Shown here: one piece after another, positions 33,974 through 42,647 of the stretch
How the letters are laid out: each line of letters opens with the position of its first letter
Position numbering within the stretch: the stretch's first letter is position 1
DNA from: JAWUXM01 sp034111325
Lineage (GTDB): Bacteria > Pseudomonadota > Alphaproteobacteria > Rickettsiales > JABIRX01
DNA: 43,920 nucleotides
NCBI GenBank assembly: GCA_034111325.1
Contig: JAWUXM010000042.1
Location: 1 to 43,920 of the forward strand
Direction: 5' to 3'
Made by a program: the position numbers and the translations under genes
Notes under the pieces: generated by a model
Database searches by the model: none
What the model was told of the DNA's origin: nothing
The model's input: the letters and a program-made list of their open reading frames with translations, nothing else

Positions 33974-34206
33974 AAAAGCTAGGGATTTTTGTTAAAAAAT
34001 ATGCAATTAATATCCAGAGATATTAATAAATGGTTTTTGAGAAAAAGCACAGCTTTTTGCCGCAACCCTTCGGGCAGCAGTAAAATTAGCGATATAGCTT
34101 CGCACAATTGCTTGCCAATAGCTTTGGCTATTAGCAAGCAATTCTACTCGCTCTCTCATCTAATTTTACGTAACTGCAAATATACATTTAAAGATGAACC
34201 TTGATA
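33935..34206. repeat. Inverted repeat of the ABC gene start flanking a hairpin-rich element
   Basis: TACATTTAAAGATGAACCTTGATAT-type sequence occurs on the minus strand at 33935-33960 (the gene start) and on the plus strand at about 34182-34206. Between them is a dispersed-repeat copy (about 34055-34185) with a 38-bp near-perfect palindrome at 34106-34143: AATTGCTTGCCAATAGC, loop TTTG, GCTATTAGCAAGCAATT. No gene; remaining sequence to 34303 is AT-rich and should hold the promoter of the SPOR gene. Confidence 0.75.
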
Positions 34207-34303
34207 TTAATTGAAGGCGCATTAAAAATATCCTTTGTTTTTTGTTAATTTTACTATACCTTTTTAGTCCCTTCTTTAGCTTTAAATAAGTAATATCTTA
34301 AAA

Positions 34304-35023
34304 ATGCTACAAAAATCTGCCCTTTTAACATTCACGCTATTATGCGCTCTGTTTTTGACAGGCTGTGCTTTTGATTTTCCTTTTAAAAAAGAATCTAATC
34401 GTGACAAAATCGCCCAAATTAGGCGTGTCCCTCAATATAACTCTATTGAGCTACAACGCTCTGGCGAGATTGCTAATCTCAACGCCTTACCTGGCGAATC
34501 ACGCATTATCACGCCCCCACCCATATCTGCGCCAAAAAGCATCCCGCAGAATGAGATCATCCAACCAATTACCAGCCCGCAAACTGCCAATATCAGCACC
34601 CCTCCTGATAGTTCCAAACGTTTCTTTAGGCAACTTTTCAACAACCCTGAGCCAACAACTAAGAACGTTATTATTCAAGATGAAATTGCTAATAATCAAA
34701 AACCAAAAGACCTTATTCAAAAAATAAAATCAGAAAACACACCTACACAGGAAACAAATAAATCGCTTCCCGCAAAAGCTCCTGATAATAAAAAAGGCTA
34801 TTATGTTCAGGTCGGTGCATATTCTAAAAAAACCAATGCCAATAATGTAACAAGCTCCTTACAAAAATATGGCAACGCAAGCACAACAGTTAACAAAAGA
34901 GGAAAGCGTGATTTACACATAGTTAAAATCGGCCCCTTTAAAAACAAATCTGCAGCGAAAAAAACACAAAGCAAGATCAGCAAAAGCGGCTTCAAAAACA
35001 CTATTTTAATCTACAATAAATAA
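34304..35023 (+). CDS. SPOR-domain lipoprotein
   Basis: 239 residues. Signal peptide with lipobox LTGC (Cys21). A conserved-looking RVPQYNSIELQRSGEIANLN patch follows, then a proline/serine/lysine-rich disordered middle. The C-terminal SPOR domain (about 163-237) has GYYVQVGAYSKKTNANN, then LHIVKIGPFKNKSAAKK. SPOR domains bind glycan strands stripped of stem peptides at the division site, so a septal envelope role like RlpA or DamX is likely; the RlpA catalytic domain itself is not present. The next lipoprotein starts 13 nt downstream. Confidence 0.88.
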   Translation: MLQKSALLTFTLLCALFLTGCAFDFPFKKESNRDKIAQIRRVPQYNSIELQRSGEIANLNALPGESRIITPPPISAPKSIPQNEIIQPITSPQTANISTPPDSSKRFFRQLFNNPEPTTKNVIIQDEIANNQKPKDLIQKIKSENTPTQETNKSLPAKAPDNKKGYYVQVGAYSKKTNANNVTSSLQKYGNASTTVNKRGKRDLHIVKIGPFKNKSAAKKTQSKISKSGFKNTILIYNK

Positions 35024-35036
35024 CCACATTAGAGAT

Positions 35037-35915
35037 ATGAGAAAAATAACCACGCCTATAGTAGCTATATTACTACTTTCTTCATGTAGCTTTCTACAGC
35101 CAAAAAGACCAGTTGACCCACGCATGAATCCTAATAATTTTGCTCGCCCTGGAGGTCCCCAACAAGGCGGCGACAGGAGTTATGGTCCACCACCAAGAGC
35201 GCAAGGACAAAACCAACCATTTCCACCGCCGCCTCTACCACAATATAACCCAAACAATCCTTATGGCGCACCACAAGGCTCCAATATGAACAATTATGGC
35301 GATGCGCAAAATCAACGTCTAACCTATGGACGCGCACCAAATCAACAGCCAGGCTATGAACAGCCACAACAAGGTTATGGGCAACAACCGCAAGCATATG
35401 GCTCCCCTCCCTCACAACAAGGTTACGGACAGCAACCGCAAGCATATGGCGCTCCTCCCCCACAACAAGGTTACGGACAACAAGGTTACAGGCAACAACC
35501 GCAAGCATATGGCGCTCCTCCTCCACAACAAGGTTACAGGCAACAAATGCCACCACGCGACAATCAACCCAACCAACGCCTAGTCAGAACAGATGAGAGG
35601 CCAGCCTCTCAAGAATCTGGCAAATTTTCATTAGGTAGCTCAGAACGCGACAAATTAGGTATCCAAAGTCAAAATTACTTTTCACCTGACGCACAGGCAA
35701 AGCCAGAAAGCAGCTTCAAAAAAGCCACGCCTAATTTCCAATATCACAATAACAACTCACGGAATGCCACATCAGCACTGCCAGAGCCAGGGTGGGGAAC
35801 AGGGCAACCGCAGCTTGACCCACGCGATGATCTAGTGAATAAGTTAAATAATGACAATTTAAACAACATGCTTGATAATTCGCAGAACAGACCAGCAAAC
35901 ACTTTGATCCAGTAG
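35037..35915 (+). CDS. Q/G/P/Y-rich repeat lipoprotein
   Basis: 292 residues. Signal peptide with lipobox SSCS (Cys17). Proline/glutamine/glycine/tyrosine-rich repeats occupy about residues 100-180: three units of QQGYGQQPQAYGAPPP type (16 residues, 48 bp), one with a five-residue insertion, then a partial unit. The rest is polar and disordered up to a short NKLNNDNLNNML helix. Similar in style to the lipoprotein at 4933. Probably a surface or periplasmic flexible protein; function unknown. Confidence 0.8.
   Translation: MRKITTPIVAILLLSSCSFLQPKRPVDPRMNPNNFARPGGPQQGGDRSYGPPPRAQGQNQPFPPPPLPQYNPNNPYGAPQGSNMNNYGDAQNQRLTYGRAPNQQPGYEQPQQGYGQQPQAYGSPPSQQGYGQQPQAYGAPPPQQGYGQQGYRQQPQAYGAPPPQQGYRQQMPPRDNQPNQRLVRTDERPASQESGKFSLGSSERDKLGIQSQNYFSPDAQAKPESSFKKATPNFQYHNNNSRNATSALPEPGWGTGQPQLDPRDDLVNKLNNDNLNNMLDNSQNRPANTLIQ
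35364..35550. repeat. 48-bp tandem repeat in lipoprotein gene
   Basis: Units beginning CACAACAAGGTTA and containing CAACCGCAAGCATATGGC occur three times, plus a partial fourth; one unit carries 15 additional bases. All lengths keep the reading frame, so copy number can vary without loss of frame. Confidence 0.85.
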
Positions 35916-35938
35916 GATAAAGATAGAAATATACCATA

Positions 35939-37123
35939 ATGCTTAAATCATTTCATAGACTTAAAAAACTGCCTCCCTATGTGTTTGCAGAAGTAAACCG
36001 CGTTAAAGCCGAAGCTCGAGCAAAAGGCGACGATATTATTGACCTCGGAATGGGCAACCCTGATAGTAACGCACCCGACTATGTTACAAAAAAACTTATT
36101 GAAACTCTCAACAAGCCAAAAACACACGGCTACTCAGTCTCACGTGGAGTAAAAGGCCTGCGCCAAGCACAAGCAAATTATTACAAAAGAAGGTTCAATG
36201 TTGACCTTGATTATGACAAAGAAGTAATTGCCACTATCGGCTCAAAAGAAGGACTCTCCAGCCTCGCCTTTGCGATTACTGGCCCTGATGACTACATCAT
36301 TGTCCCTAGCCCGTGTTACCCTATTCATACTTACGGCTTCATACTAGCGGATAGCAATGTTGTGCGCATTCCAAATAATCCGCATAATGACTTTATTGCG
36401 TCTTTCAAAAAAATCGTTGAAAGCTCCAAGAAAAAACCAATGGCTGTAGTTTTAAATTACCCATGTAACCCAACAGCAGAAGTAGTTGGGTTGGAGTTTT
36501 ACGAAGAAATGGTAAGACTTTGCAAAGGTTACGGCATTTACATAATTTCTGACCTTGCATACGCAGAAATATATTTCGATGGCAATCCACCTCCCTCAAT
36601 TCTACAAGTTGAAGGTGCGAAAGATATTGCAATCGAATTCACCTCACTAAGCAAAACCTTCTCTATGGCAGGCTGGCGTGTCGGTTTTGCCGCTGGGAAT
36701 CCTGACCTTATAGCCGCCATGACCCAAATAAAATCATATTTAGATTACGGCATTTTCACACCAATCCAAGTTGCAGCAACCGCTGCGATCAATGGTCCAG
36801 AAAAATATATCGATGAAATGCGCACTTTATATAAAGAACGACGTGATATATTGGTCGAGGGTCTTCATGAAGCAGGCTGGAATGTTACCTGCCCAACTGC
36901 CTCAATGTTTATCTGGACAGAAATACCAGAACAATATAAACATCTTGGCTCGCTAGAGTTTTCTAAGCTATTACTGAAAGAAGCAAGAGTAGCCGTCGCT
37001 CCTGGAGTTGGTTTTGGCGAAGAAGGCGAAAATTACGTACGTATTGCCCTTGTTGAAAATAAACACAGAATTAGACAAGCAGTAAAAAACATTAAAAAAT
37101 TCTTACAAAAAAATGTCAATTAA
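35939..37123 (+). CDS. PLP-dependent aminotransferase (AlaC/aspartate-type)
   Basis: 394 residues, fold type I class I/II aminotransferase. IIDLGMGNPDSNAP, YSVSRGVKGLRQA, GSKEGLSSLAFA, PSPCYPIHTYG, NYPCNPTAEV, ISDLAYAEIYF and the PLP lysine in SLSKTFSMAGWRVGFA are all present. It resembles E. coli AlaC and LL-diaminopimelate aminotransferase-like enzymes; in alphaproteobacteria this gene typically precedes hom. Substrate could be alanine or aspartate. It overlaps hom by 11 nt. Confidence 0.9.
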   Translation: MLKSFHRLKKLPPYVFAEVNRVKAEARAKGDDIIDLGMGNPDSNAPDYVTKKLIETLNKPKTHGYSVSRGVKGLRQAQANYYKRRFNVDLDYDKEVIATIGSKEGLSSLAFAITGPDDYIIVPSPCYPIHTYGFILADSNVVRIPNNPHNDFIASFKKIVESSKKKPMAVVLNYPCNPTAEVVGLEFYEEMVRLCKGYGIYIISDLAYAEIYFDGNPPPSILQVEGAKDIAIEFTSLSKTFSMAGWRVGFAAGNPDLIAAMTQIKSYLDYGIFTPIQVAATAAINGPEKYIDEMRTLYKERRDILVEGLHEAGWNVTCPTASMFIWTEIPEQYKHLGSLEFSKLLLKEARVAVAPGVGFGEEGENYVRIALVENKHRIRQAVKNIKKFLQKNVN

Positions 37124-38291
37124 TATCGGAATCGCAGGTTTAGGCACAGTAAGCAGTGCCCTAATTAAAATCATTGAAGAAAAGTCTCACCTACTTGAAT
37201 CTCTAATTAATCACAAAAAAATTACGATTAAAGCCGTAGCATCGCGTAGTAAGAAGCCTGAGTTTGATCATTTGAAATGGTATGATTCACCGCTTGAGTT
37301 AGCTGATGATAAAAACATTGATATTGTAGTAGAACTTATCGGTGGTGAAGATGGCATAGCTTATGATCTGTGCAAAAAATCCCTTACCAATAAAAAACAT
37401 GTCGTCACTGCTAACAAGGCTTTAATAGCTCTACATGGTAATGAATTAGCTTCTATTGCAGAAAAAAATAACGTCTCTCTCCTATTTGAATCAGCAGTTG
37501 CTGGAGCTATCCCAATTATCAAAACTCTTAAAGAAAATCTTGCAGTTAAATTCATCACTGAAGTTAGCGGGATTTTGAATGGAACTTGCAACTACGTATT
37601 AAGCGAGATGACAGAGCATCATCAAGATTTCGCCCCAACATTAGCAGAAGCGCAAAAGCTTGGCTTCGCTGAATCTGACCCATCTTTTGATGTTGATGGA
37701 GTCGATGCAGCCCATAAAATTACTATCATCTCAGCGCTAGCTTTTAAAACTGCAATTAACTTCTCAGCCACCCAAATCAGCGGTATTCGAGAAATATCTC
37801 TGGATGATATAAAAGCTGCTAAAGAATTTGGCTATGTTATAAAACACCTAGGAATCTGCCGCCTAGAAAATGGCAAAATACTCCAAAAAACTTCCGCCTT
37901 CCTCATTCCGCAAGATCACAAATTGGCAAATATCAATGGCTCACTAAATTCAATTATGATTTTAAGTGACCTAGCTGATGAAACAATTATAACTGGCCGT
38001 GGCGCTGGTGGGAAGCAAACAGCCTCAGCCGTGATTTCTGATATCATCGATATTTCAGCAAACCGCCAATCAAAACCTTTTGGCATTGCAATGGAAGATC
38101 AAAACCAATATGAATATCTCAATGAGAAAAATGAGAAAAAGGCATTTTTTGTACGGAGCAGCAAAGCTCTAGACTTCCCTAATAGCAAGTCAGGTGATTA
38201 TGGCTTTGCAGCAATAGTTAAAGACATAGCCAAAACTGAATTAAAAGAGCAGTTCAAAGACTCCGACGCCTCAATTATTGAGCTATTATAA
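37113..38291 (+). CDS. hom: Homoserine dehydrogenase, C-terminal ACT domain reduced
   Basis: 392 residues. Reduces aspartate semialdehyde to homoserine for threonine and methionine. The Rossmann domain has GIAGLGTVSSALIKI; the catalytic part has VTANKALIA, NGTCNYVLSEM, AQKLGFAESDPSFDVDGVDA and GRGAGGKQTASAV. Usual bacterial Hom is about 430 residues with a C-terminal ACT regulatory domain; here only about 55 residues follow, without a clear ACT motif. Feedback control by threonine may therefore be lost (inference). Start codon is inside the aminotransferase end, so translation is coupled. Its stop is one base from the convergent topA stop. Confidence 0.94.
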   Translation: MSINIGIAGLGTVSSALIKIIEEKSHLLESLINHKKITIKAVASRSKKPEFDHLKWYDSPLELADDKNIDIVVELIGGEDGIAYDLCKKSLTNKKHVVTANKALIALHGNELASIAEKNNVSLLFESAVAGAIPIIKTLKENLAVKFITEVSGILNGTCNYVLSEMTEHHQDFAPTLAEAQKLGFAESDPSFDVDGVDAAHKITIISALAFKTAINFSATQISGIREISLDDIKAAKEFGYVIKHLGICRLENGKILQKTSAFLIPQDHKLANINGSLNSIMILSDLADETIITGRGAGGKQTASAVISDIIDISANRQSKPFGIAMEDQNQYEYLNEKNEKKAFFVRSSKALDFPNSKSGDYGFAAIVKDIAKTELKEQFKDSDASIIELL

Positions 38292-38292
38292 A

Positions 38293-40767
38293 TTATTTCT
38301 TGCCCTTTGCAGCGATGATCTCCTTAGCCTTTGCTAAATCAATAGAATCCGCCTCTGCACCTTTTGGTAAAGCATAATTCTTTTTGCCATGTTTTATGTA
38401 AGCACCATAGCGCCCATCCTGTATGGTTAATTTATCACCAGATAACTCGCCTAAATCTTTAAGGATTTTCGCACTACCACCGGCCTTTTTATTCTCAGAG
38501 ATCAAGGTGACAGCACGATTGATTCCAATAGTTAGAATATCATCCTCTTTAACAGAAGTGTATTTGCCATCATGTAGCAAATAAGGACCAAACTTGCCAT
38601 ATGAGGCTTTGATCTCCTTTTTAGTTTCAGGGTGAACACCGACAATTCTTGGTAAATTTACCAATGTTAACGCAGTTTCTAAATTCACATCTTCAATATT
38701 GATTTGCTTAGGAATTGACATCCTTGCTGGCTTTCCTTTGTTTTCAGCACCTCTTTGCACATAAAAACCATAAGGTCCTTTTTTAAGGAGAATCTCATCT
38801 TCACCATCCTGACCTAAAACCTTATCCTCAATTTTTTGCCCAGCATCTTCGCCCTGCTCACCGCCATCAGCAATTTGCCTAGTATATTTACATTCAGGAT
38901 AATTTGAACAAGCTATGAACGCCCCGAATTTGCCGGTTTTAAGCGATAATTTACCTGCACTACAATCAGGACATTTACGTGGATCAGTGCCATCTTCCTT
39001 AGCAGGGAAATAGTGATATGCGAGAAATTCACTAATCCTATCAACCACTGTAGCATTTTCCTCAGTTAGAACTGAAGCAACTTGCTTGTCAAAATCTACC
39101 CAGAAATTTTTTAAAAACCCTTTCCAAGTTAATTTACCATTTGAAACATCATCGAGCTGCTCTTCTAAATTCGCAGTAAAATCATATTCAACATATTTCG
39201 CAAAGAAATTCTCCAAAAAGGCTGAAACAATGCGCCCTCTTTCTTCGGGGAAAAAACGTCTTGTCTCTAACTTTGTATAGCCACGATCAACCAAAAGTGA
39301 GATAATTGACGCGTAGGTTGAAGGACGACCTATCCCTAACTCTTCTAATTTTTTAACTAGGCTTGCCTCTGAATAGCGTGGCAAAGGCTCTGTGAAATGC
39401 TGGTTTGGAGTGACTTTATCAAGATCCAATTCTTCATTAACTACGACTTGTGGCAAGAGGTTATCTTGTTGCTCCTTATCAGCCTTGTGTAATTTATAAA
39501 AACCATCAAAACCAACAATGGAACCGCTAGCACGAGCCATTGCATAATTATCCGTTGCTGAAATCTCAATTGTGGTTTGCTTCAAAATCGCTGAGGCCAT
39601 TTGGCTACAAATCGTCTGCCGCCAAATTACCTGATAAAGCTTAAATTGCTCATCACTTAAGAAGGCTTTTACCTTCGCTGGAGTGAACGCAAAATTCGTC
39701 GGGCGAATCGCTTCGTGCGCTTCCTGTGCATTTTTAACTTTGCTTTTATAAATACGTGGCGAATCTGGCAGATATTTTTCACCATATTCACTTTTAATAT
39801 GCTCCCTAATTAGCGGAATAGCATCATTAGAAATATTTATACCGTCGGTACGCATATAGGTTATTAAACCACTAGTTTGCCCATCAACTTCTATTCCTTC
39901 ATAAAGTTTTTGCGCAATTTGCATGGTACGCTTTGCACCAAAAGATAAGCGGTTAGCCCCTGCTTGCTGCAATGATGCCGTGTTAAACGGTGGAAATGGA
40001 TTTCTTTTTACGTCTTTTTGTTTGAGGTCGCTAATCTTATATGTTTTATCGTTTAATTTCTCAACAACTGCCGTAGTTAGCTTCTCATTTGGTAACGCAA
40101 ATTTATCTAATTTCTTACCATCAATTTGAACTAGGGTCGCTTTAATTGGCTCTTTATTTTTTTTGTAAAAATCTAAATTAATATCCCAAAATTCCTGCGG
40201 AATAAATTTTTCTATCTCACCTTCACGCTCAGTAATTAAACGTAACGCAACCGATTGAACACGCCCAGCAGAACGACTCCCTGGTAGTTTACGCCACAAT
40301 ACTGGCGAAAGAGAGAACCCAACCAAATAATCCAAAGCACGCCTTGCCTGCTGTGCATTAACCAAATCCATATCAATCTCACGTGGATTTGCGACTGCTT
40401 TTTGCACGGCTGATTTGGTAATTTCATTAAATGCAACACGCTCCACCTTAATGTCTTTAGGCAAACAACGGCGCTTTTTGAGTTCTTCTAAAACATGCCA
40501 AGAAATTGCTTCACCTTCACGATCCGGATCCGTCGCTAGAATTAATTTACTGGCTTTTTTAACCGCCGCAACAATTGGTTTGATGTGTTTTTCAGAGCCA
40601 GAATCCGCTTCATAAATAACCTCAAAATCCTTCTCAGGGATAACCGACCCAGTTTTTGAAGGCAGGTCACGAATATGACCGAAGGAAGCTAAAACCTCAT
40701 AGTCAGAACCTAGATATTTTTTAAGGGTTTTACACTTAGCTGGCGATTCAACAATTAGAAGATTCAT
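38293..40767 (-). CDS. topA: DNA topoisomerase I
   Basis: 824 residues, type IA topoisomerase relaxing negative supercoils. Toprim domain LLIVESPAKCKTLKKYLG and ATDPDREGEAISWHVL; catalytic tyrosine in ITYMRTDGINIS. NPREIDMDLVNAQQARRALD and GRPSTYASII are signatures. The C-terminal part has one C4 zinc ribbon (CPDC...CSNYPEC) followed by three glycine/tyrosine repeat modules (GPYGFYVQRG, GKFGPYLLHDGKY, GRYGAYIKHGKK), the alphaproteobacterial layout. dprA lies upstream on the same strand, 79 nt away. Confidence 0.97.
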   Translation of the reverse strand: MNLLIVESPAKCKTLKKYLGSDYEVLASFGHIRDLPSKTGSVIPEKDFEVIYEADSGSEKHIKPIVAAVKKASKLILATDPDREGEAISWHVLEELKKRRCLPKDIKVERVAFNEITKSAVQKAVANPREIDMDLVNAQQARRALDYLVGFSLSPVLWRKLPGSRSAGRVQSVALRLITEREGEIEKFIPQEFWDINLDFYKKNKEPIKATLVQIDGKKLDKFALPNEKLTTAVVEKLNDKTYKISDLKQKDVKRNPFPPFNTASLQQAGANRLSFGAKRTMQIAQKLYEGIEVDGQTSGLITYMRTDGINISNDAIPLIREHIKSEYGEKYLPDSPRIYKSKVKNAQEAHEAIRPTNFAFTPAKVKAFLSDEQFKLYQVIWRQTICSQMASAILKQTTIEISATDNYAMARASGSIVGFDGFYKLHKADKEQQDNLLPQVVVNEELDLDKVTPNQHFTEPLPRYSEASLVKKLEELGIGRPSTYASIISLLVDRGYTKLETRRFFPEERGRIVSAFLENFFAKYVEYDFTANLEEQLDDVSNGKLTWKGFLKNFWVDFDKQVASVLTEENATVVDRISEFLAYHYFPAKEDGTDPRKCPDCSAGKLSLKTGKFGAFIACSNYPECKYTRQIADGGEQGEDAGQKIEDKVLGQDGEDEILLKKGPYGFYVQRGAENKGKPARMSIPKQINIEDVNLETALTLVNLPRIVGVHPETKKEIKASYGKFGPYLLHDGKYTSVKEDDILTIGINRAVTLISENKKAGGSAKILKDLGELSGDKLTIQDGRYGAYIKHGKKNYALPKGAEADSIDLAKAKEIIAAKGKK

Positions 40768-40846
40768 GGAAAATATAGGTTAATTTTTGCATTACCAATT
40801 AAACGTCATGCTTATATTGTCAATTAGTTTTCCCGATAACATTAAT

Positions 40847-41908
40847 TTAGCCAAGAGCAATTTTGCCACCAGCCGAGCGCACAATGATTCCTTCCATCTC
40901 CATATCAAACAACATATCCTGCAATTGATTTTCAGGAATTTTACAATTACGCAGCAATTCATCAATTTCAATCGGCACCTTACTAAGCATCTCTAACATA
41001 TCGCCATATTTTAAATTAGGTTGCTCTGCTGATTCATCATCATGGGCTATTTGCTGCATGATTTTACTCTCTGGGGCAATAATATTTAATATGTCCTGCG
41101 CTTCTGTAACAACGTGCGCACCTTGCTTTATCAGATGGTTTGTTCCTTCAGCACGATTATCCATTGGGCTCCCCGGAACGGCAAAAACTTCCCTATTTTG
41201 CTCCAAAGCAAAACGTGCAGTAATAAGCGAGCCAGAACGTAAATTTGCTTCCACTACTAAAACCCCTTTACTCATCCCTGCAACTATTCGATTACGCTGC
41301 GGGAAATTCGTTGCTAATGGCTCAGTATCAAACGCATATTCAGAAATCACCAAACCTTTTTCGGCAATTTCATGTGAAAGCTTTGTGTTCGCTCTTGGGT
41401 ATATCTTATTTATCCCTGTGGCAATTACCGCAATTGTACCAGCACTAAGCGCGCCTTGATGTGCCGCTGTATCTATCCCTCTTGCCAAACCAGAAACCAC
41501 GACAAAACCCGCTGCGCCTAACTGGCTGGCGATCTCTTGTGTGAATTTGCAGGATTGAATTGAAGAATTGCGCGCGCCAACAATCGCAATCATATCCCTA
41601 CCCAGCAATTCCTTATTACCAAGAATACTAATCACGGGCGGATAATCATAAGTTTCTTTAAGCAAAGCAGGGTATGATTCTTCATATGAACAAAGCATCT
41701 CACCACCTAATTTGGTAACTTTTGCAAGCTCCTCCTCTGCTTGTTTTCTGCTATATAAACCATCACGATTTACCATACGCAAAGCTTCCTCTGCGCTGCC
41801 AAATTGCTCAATTAATTTGAAAAATTTCTTTACACCAATAGCGCGACTACGATAAAGCTGTAACCAATCTAATTTCTTTTCTATTTCGGACATTGTACCA
41901 ATAATCAT
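40847..41908 (-). CDS. dprA: DNA processing protein DprA
   Basis: 353 residues. It loads RecA on single-stranded DNA taken up during transformation. An N-terminal helical part precedes the Rossmann-like DprA core: IVGARNSSIQSCKFTQ, VVSGLARGIDTAAHQGAL, VIATGINKIYPRANT, SEYAFDTEPLATNFPQRNRI and LVVEANLRSGSLITARFALEQ. A C-terminal winged-helix (MLEMLSKVPIEIDELLR) completes the long form. The start may be the ATG at 41891-41893 (MSEIEKKLDW). dprA-topA adjacency is conserved. Confidence 0.95.
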   Translation of the reverse strand: MIIGTMSEIEKKLDWLQLYRSRAIGVKKFFKLIEQFGSAEEALRMVNRDGLYSRKQAEEELAKVTKLGGEMLCSYEESYPALLKETYDYPPVISILGNKELLGRDMIAIVGARNSSIQSCKFTQEIASQLGAAGFVVVSGLARGIDTAAHQGALSAGTIAVIATGINKIYPRANTKLSHEIAEKGLVISEYAFDTEPLATNFPQRNRIVAGMSKGVLVVEANLRSGSLITARFALEQNREVFAVPGSPMDNRAEGTNHLIKQGAHVVTEAQDILNIIAPESKIMQQIAHDDESAEQPNLKYGDMLEMLSKVPIEIDELLRNCKIPENQLQDMLFDMEMEGIIVRSAGGKIALG

Positions 41909-41924
41909 TAATAATGTTATATCT

Positions 41925-42034
41925 GGGAGTGTCTCAAATCAATCTTTTTGAATGCTTTTCACTATTGAGAACCTGTTAGGTTATCAGTAGTGGCGGAGCT
42001 AACGAATTGAAAATTTCTGATTTGAGACACTCCC
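41925..42034. mobile_element. MITE-like element, copy 2 (110 bp)
   Basis: Terminal inverted repeats GGGAGTGTCTCAAATCA and TGATTTGAGACACTCCC (perfect), inverted relative to copy 1 at 31540-31724 and lacking about 75 internal bases. Interior TTTTCACTATTGAGAACCTG and GGCGGAGCTAAC is shared. No clear target duplication. Its last base forms part of the stop codon (TAG) of the CaaX gene. Confidence 0.8.
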
Positions 42035-42642
42035 TACATCGTTACACAACGATCCTTGTTTTTATTTTTTCGGTTTGCTTCTGCGAGTTGTTGTTCAAGA
42101 CGATCTAGTCTCTCAGTATGGCTTTCTACGTGGTCCTGATTTTGTCCTGCTACTGCTGCAATACCTCCAATCCGTTCATGCATACCATGATGATAATCTG
42201 CAATCATTTGACGACCTTGTGCGGGGTCAGCATTTGCTAATCTTCGTACAAAGCCACCGCCTACCGCATCACCATCATTCTCTGCGTTTGGGCTAACTAC
42301 TCTACTAAGGCTTTTAGTCTTTTCTTCCTGTCTGCTTAGCTTTTTTTGCGTGCGTGCCAGCTCCTCTTTTGTTTTGGAAGATTCTGCCTTTGTTGCCGCT
42401 AATTCTGCCTCTAAATTTGCTTGCCTAGCCAAAATCTGAGCAATAGCATCACTATGATCAGGAGAGGGTGTTTGTGTTGCGCGTAGATTTAGGCGTGCTG
42501 AATTCCGTCCTGCAAAACCCACACTTTCTGCACTTACCAATATATCAGGAAGCACAACCTGAGCTCCTGTCACAATTTCAACTAATTCACCTGCTATATT
42601 ATTACTCGGTAAAACCTTACCTGCAAAAATAGCTTTTAGCAT
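42034..42642 (-). CDS. Coiled-coil protein with C-terminal CaaX box (CVTM)
   Basis: 202 residues. The block PDILVSAES, SPDHSDAIAQILARQANLEA and ELAATKAESS is shared with the ankyrin protein at 8629-9633; at DNA level a 26-bp run at about 42528-42553 is also found near 9080-9105. A helical, heptad-rich middle (EELARTQKKLSRQEEKTKSL, HTERLDRLEQQLAEA) follows. It ends NRKNKNKDRCVTM: a basic tail plus CVTM, a fit to eukaryotic farnesylation (compare K-Ras CVIM). AAAGGA lies 10 nt before the ATG, inside the end of the LRR gene 5 nt upstream, so the two are co-transcribed. No signal peptide. Probably an effector; inference. Confidence 0.82.
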   Translation of the reverse strand: MLKAIFAGKVLPSNNIAGELVEIVTGAQVVLPDILVSAESVGFAGRNSARLNLRATQTPSPDHSDAIAQILARQANLEAELAATKAESSKTKEELARTQKKLSRQEEKTKSLSRVVSPNAENDGDAVGGGFVRRLANADPAQGRQMIADYHHGMHERIGGIAAVAGQNQDHVESHTERLDRLEQQLAEANRKNKNKDRCVTM

Positions 42643-42647
42643 TGTTT

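Noticed and set aside
35099..35115. AAAAAGACCAG in the second lipoprotein gene as a repeat end
   Set aside because: It encodes the lipoprotein's own residues after the lipobox and has no adjoining hairpin arms.
35131..35583. Alternative frames in the second lipoprotein gene
   Set aside because: Repeat-generated shadows of the 48-bp units.
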